DNA of 64,000 nucleotides from UBA1227 sp963629305. Its GTDB lineage: Bacteria > Bacillota > Clostridia > Oscillospirales > Acutalibacteraceae. The position numbers and the translations under genes were made by a program. The notes under the pieces were generated by a model. The model made no database searches. It was given only the letters and a program-made list of their open reading frames with translations, and was not told the DNA's origin. Positions 1 through 8,270 of the stretch are shown piece by piece (position 1 is the first letter of the stretch; every line of letters begins with the position of its first letter). Location: positions 1 to 64,000 of the forward strand of contig CAVGIJ010000006.1 in the NCBI GenBank assembly GCA_963629305.1, given 5' to 3'.

Positions 1-23
1 AGTGAAATGTTATCTGATTTCAT
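1..23 (-). CDS. Start of an unidentified gene downstream of the sigma factor (partial)
   Basis: An ATG at 23-21 begins an open frame reading M-K-S-D-N-I-S before the window ends. It lies 4 bases after the TAA of the sigma factor gene, and the end of that gene supplies a GTGAGG-like ribosome binding site. Genes in this position after small sigma factors often encode an anti-sigma factor or a membrane protein, but nothing in seven residues can show that. Function unknown; the call rests only on position and spacing. Confidence 0.4.
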
Positions 24-27
24 TAAG

Positions 28-579
28 TTATCCCTCACCTACACTTATTTTACAAATAAGTTTGTTTTTCGCACGTTCAATCCTCTTTCGAACGAGAGAT
101 TCCGAAATACCCAATATTTCTGCAATTTCTGCGCTTGTATATCCATCAGATATTTTCAAAATTAGTGGAATCTTATACTTATCATCGAGAGAATCAATAC
201 AGCTTACAAGTTCAATTGTTTCGACATTAGAAAACACATTGTCATCAAAACCTAGAATATGTTCATATGCTTCATCAAATATCTGCTGCTCATTTTGATT
301 AATTTTAGACTGTTTTTTATAAAAATTAATTGCACGCTCTCTTGTCACTGTTATTACCGTCATAAGAGTTTTGTTACATTTTATTTCCCCAATTTTATCA
401 AATGTCCTTGCAAAATAATGCATTGTATCCATAACACAGTCTTCTGCAATATGATAGTCGTGTATGTAATCATAGGCAATTTTCCCCATAAACACCTTAT
501 ATTCTTCAAAAAAAAGTTTAAACTTTGGTGCCATACTCTCATCAGGTAATGAGGCCATACAAATCATTAGCACATTCAT
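28..579 (-). CDS. RNA polymerase sigma factor, sigma-70/ECF family
   Basis: A 183-residue protein with the two-domain plan of ECF sigma factors. Residues ~25-90 resemble region 2 (helical, with AED in the position where ECF factors carry the conserved 'AEDxxQ' block). Residues ~120-180 form a clear region 4 helix-turn-helix: I-P-L-I-L-K, then G-Y-T-S-A-E-I-A-E-I-L-G-I-S-E-S-L-V-R-K-R and a basic K-N-K-L tail. It would direct RNA polymerase to a small regulon. The ATG at 579 follows GGGGGA at close spacing; ATGs at residues 5, 8 and 17 are possible alternatives. The next gene starts 4 bases after the stop, as expected for a sigma/anti-sigma pair. Region 2 is divergent, so the subfamily is not assigned. 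Confidence 0.85.
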   Translation of the reverse strand: MNVLMICMASLPDESMAPKFKLFFEEYKVFMGKIAYDYIHDYHIAEDCVMDTMHYFARTFDKIGEIKCNKTLMTVITVTRERAINFYKKQSKINQNEQQIFDEAYEHILGFDDNVFSNVETIELVSCIDSLDDKYKIPLILKISDGYTSAEIAEILGISESLVRKRIERAKNKLICKISVGEG

Positions 580-607
580 TCCCCCAAAAAATATCTTTTC
601 ATGTCAT

Positions 608-636
608 ATTTTAGCATAATAGGTAATGAACATCAA
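608..636 (-). promoter_or_regulatory. Sigma-A-type promoter of the ECF sigma gene
   Basis: On the minus strand TTGATG (636-631) and TAAAAT (613-608) are separated by exactly 17 bases, about 30 bases upstream of the sigma factor start. Confidence 0.6.
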
Positions 637-696
637 CGATTGATATCTTGAAAAAGATCTACACATATTTATTCATACTTTGTTACTCATTTGTGA

Positions 697-737
697 CAAA
701 AAAACACCTTTTCGTTTTAACGAAAAGGTGTTTTTTT
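697..737 (-). terminator. Intrinsic terminator after the HicB-like gene
   Basis: The perfect stem AACACCTTTTCG / CGAAAAGGTGTT with a 6-base loop is flanked by A7 on the left and T7 on the right, so it can work in both directions. It overlaps the TAA of the HicB-like gene and separates it from the sigma factor promoter. Confidence 0.9.
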
Positions 738-1146
738 ATTCCGTTTTCAACTTTTCTCTCAATGCTTCCTGCAAAACCTGCGAAAAGTTGACGCCCGCCT
801 GTTCAGCCTCAGAATTTAGCCACGACGGTATTGACAGTGTTTTTTTTACTGCACGGTTTTCATGTCTCTTTCTGTAATCATCTGTGTCGGCAACAATCAA
901 ATTTACAAATTGATTCTTTTCAACAGATTCAATCTTTTTCGGCTTTGGAATATTTTCTTTTTTATTTTCCGCATCCCATAACCACATTGCCATCGCATCT
1001 GAAGCCATAAATATTGTTTCTGCAAGACCATAGCCGCATGTTATACAGCCGGGGAGATCCGGTACCTCAACACTGTATTCATCGTTTTCAAGCTTTGTAA
1101 ATATTGCCGAGTAAACATATTTCACTTTTGATTCCCTCTTTTTCAT
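736..1146 (-). CDS. HicB-family antitoxin-like protein without a HicA partner
   Basis: 136 residues. The N-terminal ~75 residues match the HicB RNase H-like fold: Y-S-A-I-F-x-K, then E-Y-S-V-E-V-P-D-L-P-G-C-x-T-x-G and a helix with A-x-D-A-M-A-M-W-L. The C-terminal ~45 residues (K-K-T-L-S-I-P-S-W-L-N-x-x-A-E-x-x-G-V-N-F-S-Q-V-L-Q-E-A-L) form a ribbon-helix-helix DNA-binding domain. The ATG at 1146 is chosen because AAGAGGA lies 8-9 bases upstream; a TTG three codons earlier has no such site. HicB normally neutralises the HicA mRNA interferase and represses its own operon. No small HicA-like ORF is present on either side, so this is a solitary HicB-type regulator or a remnant of a toxin-antitoxin pair. 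Confidence 0.85.
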   Translation of the reverse strand: MKKRESKVKYVYSAIFTKLENDEYSVEVPDLPGCITCGYGLAETIFMASDAMAMWLWDAENKKENIPKPKKIESVEKNQFVNLIVADTDDYRKRHENRAVKKTLSIPSWLNSEAEQAGVNFSQVLQEALREKLKTE

Positions 1147-1164
1147 AATTACCAATCCTCTTAA

Positions 1165-1198
1165 ATAATAATACGTAATAATACGTATGTCAATACGT
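1165..1198 (-). promoter_or_regulatory. Promoter of the HicB-like gene overlapped by AATACGT operator repeats
   Basis: On the minus strand TTGACA (1193-1188) and TATTAT (1170-1165) are spaced by 17 bases. The plus strand carries AATACGT at 1170-1176, 1180-1186 and 1192-1198; the first two sit in the spacer and the third overlaps the -35 box. Repeats 10-12 bases apart put the sites on one face of the helix, as expected for a ribbon-helix-helix autorepressor. Binding by this HicB is inference. Confidence 0.75.
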
Positions 1199-1218
1199 TT
1201 GATAATCGATTAGTAACA

Positions 1219-1280
1219 TAAAAAAATAAACCTTTCAATACCTTTGCGACAAACGGTCACAAAATCGGTATGAAAGGTTT
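1219..1280 (-). terminator. Intrinsic terminator after the AIM24-family gene
   Basis: AAACCTTTCA-ATACC (1228-1242) pairs with GGTAT-GAAAGGTTT (1267-1280) around a 24-base loop. On the minus strand it is followed by a T-rich tract (complement of the A-rich run at 1219-1230). Confidence 0.7.
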
Positions 1281-1298
1281 TAATGTATGAAAAGTATA

Positions 1299-1982
1299 TC
1301 AGCCGCCCGATGTTACAAGGTACGGTTGAAGCGAACGTGCAACACTGATTGCAGGCATTGTCTGGAGCCATACATGACCCGGGCCGGTGATTACCGTATT
1401 GAAAAGTCCCTCACCGCCAAAGAGAATATTCTTTGCGCCGGAGATAGTCTTTACATCCATAGAACACGTGGTTGACATAGCTGCAAGGTATCCGCTGTCA
1501 ACAACAATCTGCTGGCCCTCCTCAAGCTCATATTCCACAACATGACCGTCAAATTCCGCAAAGGCAAGACCGTTCCCCGTAACCTTCTGGAGTATGAATC
1601 CTTCTCCGCCGAAAAGGCCCGCGCCGAATTTTTTCTGGAAGAAAACAGAGAGACTCACGCCGTCGGTGGATGCGAGAAATGAGCGTTTTTGGAATATGTA
1701 CTCATGCTCTGCGTCCAGTCTGAAAACTTTTATTGAACCCGGGAAACTGGATGCAAATGCAATTTCACCCGGTCCGCCCTGCGCCGTGTAGATATTCTGA
1801 AACATTGCCTCTCCGGAAAACATCCTTCCGAATGCTTTACCGAGTCCTCCGTTTGACGATGTATCCATGTGCATATTTGATGACATCCATGCCATGGACC
1901 CGCTCTCCGTTATCATTCTCTCGTTTTCCTCAAGGCTGCAGATAACAACCGGAAGTGTTTCCCCTAAAATTTTATACTGCAT
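1299..1982 (-). CDS. AIM24 / TIGR00266 family protein
   Basis: 227 residues, the usual length of the bacterial AIM24 (formerly DUF124) family, which folds as a flat beta-barrel of unclear biochemical role. Visible family features are the opening M-Q-Y-K-I-L-G, the segment E-S-G-S-M-A-W-M, the glycine-rich middle G-G-L-G-K-A-F-G-R-M-F-S-G-E, G-G-P-G-E-I-A-F-A-S-S-F-P-G-S-I, and repeated G-G-E-G turns. No signal peptide or membrane segment is seen, so it is probably cytosolic. GGAGG precedes the ATG. The gene follows mutS2 by 14 bases and is the last gene of the phoH-ybeY-era-recO-mutS2 run, ending at a hairpin. The family name is secure; the function is not known. Confidence 0.88.
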   Translation of the reverse strand: MQYKILGETLPVVICSLEENERMITESGSMAWMSSNMHMDTSSNGGLGKAFGRMFSGEAMFQNIYTAQGGPGEIAFASSFPGSIKVFRLDAEHEYIFQKRSFLASTDGVSLSVFFQKKFGAGLFGGEGFILQKVTGNGLAFAEFDGHVVEYELEEGQQIVVDSGYLAAMSTTCSMDVKTISGAKNILFGGEGLFNTVITGPGHVWLQTMPAISVARSLQPYLVTSGG

Positions 1983-1996
1983 AAAACTCCCTCCAT

Positions 1997-4402
1997 TTAT
2001 TTAAGTTTTACTATAGTAACTCCGTCCTCACCCTCACCGAACGTGCCGAGACGAAATTCTTTTACCTGTGGATGTTTTGAAAGATATTGCTTTACGGCTT
2101 TTCGCAGCACACCTGTGCCTTTGCCGTGAATAACGGTGAATTCACCGATACCGCAACGCGCCTGCAGATCGATAAAGCCGTCAAGAGCGTGGATAGCTTC
2201 GTCAGATGCCATACCGCGCAGGTCGACGGACGTTTCGACCTTCATATCTGACTTTGAAGATATATTTTTTGAAACGCCTCTGCCTGAAGGTCGCGACCGG
2301 CTGCCTTTTGCCGCATTCTTTGCCGCCTTGCCCTCCATAAGACGAAGGTTTGAAAGTTCAACGCGACTTTTAAGTATACCGCTGGTGACTTCAACCATTC
2401 CTTTTTTATCCGGCAAGGCGGATACGGTAGCGGTTGTACCGAGGTCGGCTATAACAACCGTATCTCCGATTTTAAGCGGCCGCGGCAAAACGTAATCCTC
2501 GTCCTGCGCCAAAGCGATAATAGGATTGGTTATGTCGTCAAGCTCGCCCTCGTGGCGTTTTATTACACCCTTTGCCTTTGCGGAAAGAGCCGATAAATCG
2601 TTCTCTTTTTTCTTTTCTTTCTTAAGCTGTTCAATGTCGTCAAGGAAATACGCAGCCTCTCTCTTTGCCCGCTCAACAATTTTCATTGCCTCAGAACGTG
2701 CCTTTTCAATCTCATCATTTTTGAGTTTCTCGACACTGTCCATGAGAGCCTGAGCAGACTTCTTTGTCTCCTCTGCTTCAAGATAGCGTTCCTGCGCCTT
2801 TTGGTGCTCGGTCTCCATTTTTGCACGGCTTTCTTCAAGCTGTTCAACAACATCCTCAAAACGTGTATTTTCAGCCGACATAAGAGCACGTGCACGCTCG
2901 ACAACGCTGCTTGGAATACCGAGTCGTTCCGAAATAGCAAAGGCGTTTGATCTGCCCGGCACCCCTATAAGAAGTCTGTATGTCGGTGAAAGCGTATTTA
3001 CATTGAACTCGCAGCAGGCGTTTTCAACACGCTCGGTTTCAAGCGCATACGCTTTGAGCTCCGCATAGTGTGTGGTTGCGGCAACCGTCGCACCTTGAGT
3101 GTGGAGTTTTTCAAGAATAGCCATGGCAAGCGCCGCACCCTCAATAGGGTCTGTACCCGCTCCGAGCTCGTCTATAAGCACAAGTGATCCTTTTTTTGCT
3201 TTGCCCAGTATATCTACAATATTGGTCATGTGTGACGAAAATGTAGACAGCGACTGTTCAATACTCTGCTCATCGCCGATATCCGCGAAGATGTCCGAAA
3301 ATACAGCCATTTTACTGTTATCCCCGCACGGAAGCATGAAACCGCATGCAGCCATGGCAGAAAGCAATCCTATGGTTTTTATGGATACTGTCTTACCGCC
3401 GGTATTCGGACCCGTTATAACAAGAGTATCAAAGTCGGCGCCGAGACGAATATCTGTCTTTACAACTTTTTTCGGGTCAATAAGCGGATGCCGCGCGCCG
3501 TGAAGATCCACTATACCCTCACCGTTCAGTATCGGCATAGACGCTTTCATGGAATAGGCCATATGCGCTTTGGCAAACACAACATTGAGATAAACCGCAG
3601 ACTCATATGAAATCTTCATAGGCTCGTATATGGCTCCGACTTCATTTGAAATCTCAGTAAGTATTTTTTCTATTTCCTCGCGTTCCTTACCGAGAAGTTC
3701 CTTTATCTCGTTATTTGCTTCCACAACCGACATCGGCTCTATGAAAACGGTTGCTCCGCTGTCCGATGTATCCTGCACAAGTCCCGCAACAGTCGCCTTG
3801 TGTTCACGTTTTACCGGAACAACATAACGTCCGTTTCGCATTGTGATTATCGCGTCCTGAAGGGCTACCTGATAGTGTGACGAGTGAATTATGTGATTGA
3901 GCTGATCACGTATCTTGCTCTCCTGTCTGCGAAGTGCTTTCCTTATGTCTGAGAGTTCACGCGACGCAGTATCTGCCATCTCATCCTCTGAGAGAATACT
4001 TGTAAATATTCTGTCCTCAAGATACTTGTCCGGCGAGAGCGAGCAAAAATATCCCGAAAGCGATGTATCCATTCCCTCGCACTGCGAATACCAGTCATCA
4101 AGGCAGCGTATTGTACGGAGCGTTCCTCCGACTGCAAGTAAATCCTTCATTGAAAGAGTTCCGCCATTGTTGGCAATGTGTAAAAGATTGTTTACATTGT
4201 TCAGTCCTCCGAATGAAGGTCCTCCGAATTTCGCAAGAAGCATATGCGCGTCAACCGTCATATCAAGAAGTCTTTGCGCCTCTGCGACATCGGTTTCGGG
4301 GTTGAGTGACAGAGCCATCTCGCGTGCGTCCTCACACGAGGTCTCAAGGCTCAGTCTTTCAAGTATTTTGTCAAAATCAAGTGCTGCTAAATGTCTGTTC
4401 AT
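1997..4402 (-). CDS. mutS2: MutS2 family ATPase with C-terminal Smr domain
   Basis: 801 residues, typical for MutS2 (~780-800). N-terminal core and lever segments are followed by the ATPase: Walker A G-P-N-T-G-G-K-T at ~residue 330, signature and Walker B S-L-V-L-I-D-E-L-G-A-G-T-D-P, then A-A-T-T-H-Y. A long charged coiled coil (~510-610) leads to the Smr endonuclease domain, with V-D-L-R-G and the H-G-K-G-T-G-V-L motif near the C-terminus. MutS2 lacks the mismatch-recognition domain of MutS; in Gram-positive bacteria it acts on recombination intermediates and collided or stalled ribosomes. GGAGAAATA precedes the ATG at 4402. It lies 75 bases after recO. Confidence 0.97.
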   Translation of the reverse strand: MNRHLAALDFDKILERLSLETSCEDAREMALSLNPETDVAEAQRLLDMTVDAHMLLAKFGGPSFGGLNNVNNLLHIANNGGTLSMKDLLAVGGTLRTIRCLDDWYSQCEGMDTSLSGYFCSLSPDKYLEDRIFTSILSEDEMADTASRELSDIRKALRRQESKIRDQLNHIIHSSHYQVALQDAIITMRNGRYVVPVKREHKATVAGLVQDTSDSGATVFIEPMSVVEANNEIKELLGKEREEIEKILTEISNEVGAIYEPMKISYESAVYLNVVFAKAHMAYSMKASMPILNGEGIVDLHGARHPLIDPKKVVKTDIRLGADFDTLVITGPNTGGKTVSIKTIGLLSAMAACGFMLPCGDNSKMAVFSDIFADIGDEQSIEQSLSTFSSHMTNIVDILGKAKKGSLVLIDELGAGTDPIEGAALAMAILEKLHTQGATVAATTHYAELKAYALETERVENACCEFNVNTLSPTYRLLIGVPGRSNAFAISERLGIPSSVVERARALMSAENTRFEDVVEQLEESRAKMETEHQKAQERYLEAEETKKSAQALMDSVEKLKNDEIEKARSEAMKIVERAKREAAYFLDDIEQLKKEKKKENDLSALSAKAKGVIKRHEGELDDITNPIIALAQDEDYVLPRPLKIGDTVVIADLGTTATVSALPDKKGMVEVTSGILKSRVELSNLRLMEGKAAKNAAKGSRSRPSGRGVSKNISSKSDMKVETSVDLRGMASDEAIHALDGFIDLQARCGIGEFTVIHGKGTGVLRKAVKQYLSKHPQVKEFRLGTFGEGEDGVTIVKLK

Positions 4403-4477
4403 TATTTCTCCGTGTATATGATTAATAGCTTATTTATCAACATTATAATATATTTCAATAAATTGATTATAACAGCT

Positions 4478-5281
4478 TTACAGGCTTTTATAGAAATCAA
4501 GCGTATTGTAATTTCTGCCGGTCTGAAAAAGTGCGAACCTTTCCGTGGCAACGGAAAGCTCCGAGAGTGCGCTCGGTGAAAGCGTAAAATCAAAGACTTT
4601 CTTCGGCTCGCTGTATATGATGTGTCGCATGGCAGTAACCGCACTGTAGCTCAACGGATATTGCGAGATGTCAAGTCCGAGTCCCGAAAATTCTATACTG
4701 CTCTGCGGAACCGAAATTCCGTCTGCCGTTCCCGATTTATTTCCCATACACGATCTGCAACAGAGATCTCCGTTCTTTATACTGAAATAAAACAAATCCG
4801 ACTCATACTCGCCGCATTCACGACAGGCAACAAGTGACGGCATGTATCCGGAGATGGAAAGACTTCGCAGTTCAGCGACAGATTTTACAATTTTCGGATC
4901 ACATTTTTTCTTTGAGAGCACGTAGATACTGTTGAGGAGCAATTTCAGCAATTCTTCACACCTCGCACTTTCCGGTGCAAGTTCACCGAAAAGCTCAGCC
5001 AAATAAAATGCAAGGCTTAAATTTTCAATATCCGAGCGAAGGTCAAAAAACACCTCTCGTTCCGTCGCATGATTCACGTTATACGATTCTCTGCCTTTAT
5101 AAAAGGTGAAGTCGGAGTACGCAAGAAGCTGCGTCCCTGCAAGATTTCTGTTCTTTATTGTCTTTCCGCCGGAGACAAAAGCGCGTATCACACCATACTG
5201 CCCTGTAAGCACAGTGATAAGGCGGTCGGATTCGCCTACATTTTGCTCTTTTATAACAAGGCCGTCCGTCTCAATATGCAA
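4478..5281 (-). CDS. recO: DNA repair protein RecO
   Basis: 267 residues, normal RecO length. The N-terminal OB-fold starts with a T-D-G-L-V-I-K-x-x-x-x-G-E-S-D-R-L-I-T-V-L block. The C-terminal helical part carries a four-cysteine zinc knuckle (C-R-E-C-G, then C-C-R-S-C). RecO loads RecA with RecR in the RecFOR pathway and anneals single strands. The start is a TTG at 5281 with GGGAGG 8 bases upstream; no in-frame ATG near it fits the family N-terminus. It sits 62 bases downstream of era, as in many Clostridia. Confidence 0.95.
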   Translation of the reverse strand: MHIETDGLVIKEQNVGESDRLITVLTGQYGVIRAFVSGGKTIKNRNLAGTQLLAYSDFTFYKGRESYNVNHATEREVFFDLRSDIENLSLAFYLAELFGELAPESARCEELLKLLLNSIYVLSKKKCDPKIVKSVAELRSLSISGYMPSLVACRECGEYESDLFYFSIKNGDLCCRSCMGNKSGTADGISVPQSSIEFSGLGLDISQYPLSYSAVTAMRHIIYSEPKKVFDFTLSPSALSELSVATERFALFQTGRNYNTLDFYKSL

Positions 5282-5343
5282 GCAAATCGCCTCCCACTTA
5301 CCTGCAGGTTAATTAAATGTTTTATGTAATATTCAAAGAAATG

Positions 5344-6246
5344 TCACTCACCGCTGTCAAGGCCGAAATTGTGGATAAGCCCCTCTCTGTCGCGCCATCC
5401 TTCTTTTACCTTTACCCAACATTGCAAGTTTATGTGACAGTCAAAAAACTTTTCCATATCAGAGCGTGCGTAGGTTGATATCTTTTTGAGCATGCGTCCG
5501 CCCTTACCTATCACAATTCCCTTATGGCTCTCGCGTTCACAGTAAATAATCGCTTCAATATCCAGAATATCTTTATCCTCACGCTCACGCATTTTTTCTA
5601 TGCTTACCGCAATCCCGTGGGGAATTTCTTTGTCAAGGAGCCTTAACATCTTTTCGCGTATGATCTCTCCGGCAATAACGCGCTCCGGCTGGTCGGTCAG
5701 AGTGTCATCCGGGAAGAAATGCGGGGACGGCTGTGCGAGCTTTTTAAGTTCAGAAAGAAGCTCGGAAAGACCTTCACTCTTTACGGCACTTGTCGGAACA
5801 ACCGCTTCAAAGTCATATTCCGCACTGAGTGACGACATAACCTTTATAAGCTCGGACTTGTCCGTCACGGTGTCAATCTTGTTTATTGCGAGAATAACAG
5901 GAATTTTCAGCGACTTGAATTTAGCGATAAGTTCCTCCTCAGTCGCACTGAGCTTTGTTGTCGGCTCAACAACAAAAAGGCACGCGTCAACGCCTCCGAT
6001 ACTGTCGAGCGTGGCACGCACCATATTTTCACCGAGTTTATTTTTAGGTCTGTGATAACCCGGAGTGTCAGTGAAAACCAGCTGACACTCACCGTCGGTA
6101 AGCACTCCCATTATTCTTGTTCTTGTTGTCTGTGGCTTATTTGAAACTATAGCCACCTTCTGCCCCAGCAATTTGTTGAGAAGTGATGATTTTCCGACAT
6201 TCGGTTTGCCTACTATTGCAACAAATGCCGTTGTGGTCTCTGACAT
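5344..6246 (-). CDS. era: GTPase Era
   Basis: 300 residues. The GTPase domain shows G1 G-K-P-N-V-G-K-S-S, G3 D-T-P-G-Y and G4 N-K-I-D. The C-terminal KH domain contains V-I-G-K-G-G-R-M-L-K-K-I and ends with W-V-K-V-K-E-G-W-R-D. Era binds the 3' end of 16S rRNA during 30S assembly. The ATG at 6246 directly abuts the TAA of ybeY, with GGGAGA inside the end of ybeY, so the two are translationally coupled. YbeY and Era act on the same 16S 3' end, which fits the shared transcript. Confidence 0.98.
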   Translation of the reverse strand: MSETTTAFVAIVGKPNVGKSSLLNKLLGQKVAIVSNKPQTTRTRIMGVLTDGECQLVFTDTPGYHRPKNKLGENMVRATLDSIGGVDACLFVVEPTTKLSATEEELIAKFKSLKIPVILAINKIDTVTDKSELIKVMSSLSAEYDFEAVVPTSAVKSEGLSELLSELKKLAQPSPHFFPDDTLTDQPERVIAGEIIREKMLRLLDKEIPHGIAVSIEKMREREDKDILDIEAIIYCERESHKGIVIGKGGRMLKKISTYARSDMEKFFDCHINLQCWVKVKEGWRDREGLIHNFGLDSGE

Positions 6247-6753
6247 TTATTCGTCTCCCATATAATAACTTCCGTCTCTTTTAAGCCCGAGTTCAGACAG
6301 AGCTTGTTCTTCCTTTTCCCTCATATGTAAAAGTTCAAGCCCGCCATTCTCATGGTCGTACCCGAGAAGATGAAGCATGGAGTGAACCGTAAGATATCCC
6401 ACTTCACGTTGGAGGCTGTGTCCGTAACGCTCCGCCTGCTCAATGGCTTTTTCTATGGAGATAACAATGTCGCCGAGCTGCGCCTCTCCGGTGTCAAGAT
6501 TTACATCAAACTCACCGTCGGAGCCGAGTGGAAAAGACAATACATCCGTCTCCTTGTCAATATTTCTGAATGTCTTATTAAGTTCGCTTATTTGCTCGTT
6601 GTTTACAAGCTTTACGTCAACCTCTGCGTCCTTATCAAACTTTTCCATGATAAGAACAGCTGTGCAACAACGGCGAATAAGCATACGCAGACCTTTTGGA
6701 ATCTTAATATCCTTTTGATCATTTGTTATTACGACCTTGATTTTGTTTGCCAT
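6247..6753 (-). CDS. ybeY: rRNA maturation endoribonuclease YbeY
   Basis: 168 residues. The zinc site is visible as H-S-M-L-H-L-L-G-Y-D-H near the C-terminus, and the preceding L-N-K-T-F-R-x-x-D-K-E-T-D-V-L-S-F-P block is diagnostic. YbeY is a metal-dependent endoribonuclease involved in 16S rRNA 3' maturation and ribosome quality control. Its start (ATG 6753, CGGAGGG upstream) lies 35 bases inside the 3' end of the PhoH gene. It is followed without a gap by era. Confidence 0.97.
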   Translation of the reverse strand: MANKIKVVITNDQKDIKIPKGLRMLIRRCCTAVLIMEKFDKDAEVDVKLVNNEQISELNKTFRNIDKETDVLSFPLGSDGEFDVNLDTGEAQLGDIVISIEKAIEQAERYGHSLQREVGYLTVHSMLHLLGYDHENGGLELLHMREKEEQALSELGLKRDGSYYMGDE

Positions 6754-7720
6754 TTATTCTGCCCTCCGTTTTTTCAGCGTAACGTTCATACGCCTTTACA
6801 ATTTCCTGTACAAGATGGTGTCTTACAACATCCTTTTCATCAAAGCGGACTGTTGCGATACCGTCAATATTTTTCAGAATCTTCGTCACTTCTTTAAGAC
6901 CCGATTTCTTTCCGCCGGGTAGGTCTATCTGTGTGATGTCACCGGTAACAACCGCCTTTGAGCCGTTACCGAGGCGTGTGAGAAACATCTTCATCTGTTC
7001 AGAGGTTGTATTTTGAGCCTCATCAAGAATTATAAAGCTCTCATCAAGAGTACGTCCTCGCATATACGCAAGAGGCGCAACCTCTATAGTTCCTTTTTCC
7101 ATTTGCCTTTGAAAGCCCTCTGCCCCAAACATTTCAAAAAGGGCGTCATAAAGAGGCCTCAGATAAGGATCTACCTTTTGCTGAAGATCTCCGGGAAGAA
7201 ACCCTAAACTCTCACCGGCTTCAACAGCAGGTCTTGTAAGAATGATTCTGTTTATTTCATGAGCCTTGAAAGCTTTAACTGCCATTGCAACCGCAAGATA
7301 TGTTTTTCCGGTTCCGGCAGGCCCGATACCAAAAACAACCGTGTTCTCACGGATTGCATTTATATACCTTTTCTGACCCACAGTTTTTGCTTTTACGGGC
7401 TTTCCGCTCGATGTTATGCATATGCAGTCGGAAATAAGCCCCGACAGTTTTGAAACGGCCCCCTGTTTTTCCATTTCTATTGCGTAGCGGACACTTTGCT
7501 CCTTTATCTCTTCACCGCGTGATAAAAGTTCAATAAGTCCGTCCACTACACCCGATGCGGATTCAACACCATTTTCGTCGCCGCTTATTTTCAGCGCGTC
7601 ACCGCGAAAAAGCATTGTGATCTTATACTCATCTTCGATTATCTTTGAGTTTTCATCAAGATTTCCGAAAAGCTGCTGTATTTTTTCCGCATCATCAAAA
7701 TGAATAATCTTCTCTGCCAT
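6719..7720 (-). CDS. phoH: PhoH family ATPase
   Basis: 333 residues. An N-terminal ~110-residue domain is followed by a superfamily 1-type ATPase with Walker A G-P-A-G-T-G-K-T-Y-L-A, Walker B F-I-I-L-D-E-A-Q-N-T-T and V-V-T-G-D-I-T-Q. PhoH/YbeZ proteins work with YbeY in ribosome and RNA metabolism; the 35-base overlap with ybeY is the usual arrangement. It is the first gene of the run down to AIM24 and has its own promoter. In sporulating relatives yqfC and yqfD usually lie just upstream; neither is recognisable here. Confidence 0.96.
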   Translation of the reverse strand: MAEKIIHFDDAEKIQQLFGNLDENSKIIEDEYKITMLFRGDALKISGDENGVESASGVVDGLIELLSRGEEIKEQSVRYAIEMEKQGAVSKLSGLISDCICITSSGKPVKAKTVGQKRYINAIRENTVVFGIGPAGTGKTYLAVAMAVKAFKAHEINRIILTRPAVEAGESLGFLPGDLQQKVDPYLRPLYDALFEMFGAEGFQRQMEKGTIEVAPLAYMRGRTLDESFIILDEAQNTTSEQMKMFLTRLGNGSKAVVTGDITQIDLPGGKKSGLKEVTKILKNIDGIATVRFDEKDVVRHHLVQEIVKAYERYAEKTEGRINGKQNQGRNNK

Positions 7721-7765
7721 TCATATGCCCTGCCATACATGTTAAAATTCCATTAATACGATGAT

Positions 7766-7794
7766 ATTATATTCTATTTTTCATAAAAAGTTAA
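7766..7794 (-). promoter_or_regulatory. Promoter of the phoH-ybeY-era-recO-mutS2 operon
   Basis: Minus strand TTAACT (7794-7789), a 17-base spacer, and a perfect TATAAT (7771-7766), about 45 bases from the phoH start. A separate imperfect palindrome, TTTTCTTGT...ACAAGAAAA, lies further upstream at 7822-7852. Confidence 0.7.
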
Positions 7795-7876
7795 TAGACA
7801 TTTTAGCTAAAATAAACAGATTTTTCTTGTAACACGTTGTTTCACAAGAAAATAAACATCAGTATATTGTGGTCAA

Positions 7877-8095
7877 CTATTTTTCCGTATACAAGAGTTC
7901 AGATATCTCGCATATATCCTCTGTCATTGAAAATTCACCATGTACGGATACATTGTTTCCCGTTTCATCAACCGTAACGGTGCAGCCGTTTATTGTCGTT
8001 ATGTCCGTCTGTGATCTGACTTTTTTCAAAAACTCATCAAATGCTATGCTCTTTTTACGCAGCCTTCCGCAATCCGACTTCATCACTTCAATCAT
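7877..8095 (-). CDS. Small unknown protein upstream of phoH
   Basis: 72 residues, hydrophilic, with alternating beta-like segments (T-I-N-G-C-T-V-T-V-D-E, N-V-S-V-H-G-E-F) and no signal peptide. I do not recognise it. It sits where Clostridia often have the sporulation gene yqfC but does not look like YqfC. No good ribosome binding site precedes either possible ATG (8095 or 8083), and the frame has a stop only five codons upstream of the first. The opposite strand also has a frame here. It may be a short gene of a degenerating locus. Confidence 0.4.
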   Translation of the reverse strand: MIEVMKSDCGRLRKKSIAFDEFLKKVRSQTDITTINGCTVTVDETGNNVSVHGEFSMTEDICEISELLYTEK

Positions 8096-8209
8096 GCTGT
8101 TTTCAGGAAGTTAAGAGTATATGATTTTCGTATTTTACGGACACTGTAAATTTTGAAGCCGTCACCTGTATCTCAATGCTCTTTATGTCAATTTTACTTG
8201 TACTCGACC

Positions 8210-8238
8210 TTGATATACCAAAGGACTTGTGTTAAAAT
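8210..8238 (+). promoter_or_regulatory. Promoter of the small cysteine protein / DUF1015 unit
   Basis: TTGATA (8210-8215), a 17-base spacer and TAAAAT (8233-8238) lie 32 bases before the ATG at 8271. Confidence 0.75.
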
Positions 8239-8270
8239 TTTTTCTTACAGGAAGGAAAGAGGAATCGAAA

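Noticed and set aside
1156..1298. A hidden HicA toxin gene upstream of the HicB-like gene
   Set aside because: The gap of ~140 bases contains the promoter, operator repeats and the AIM24 terminator; no frame of HicA size exists.
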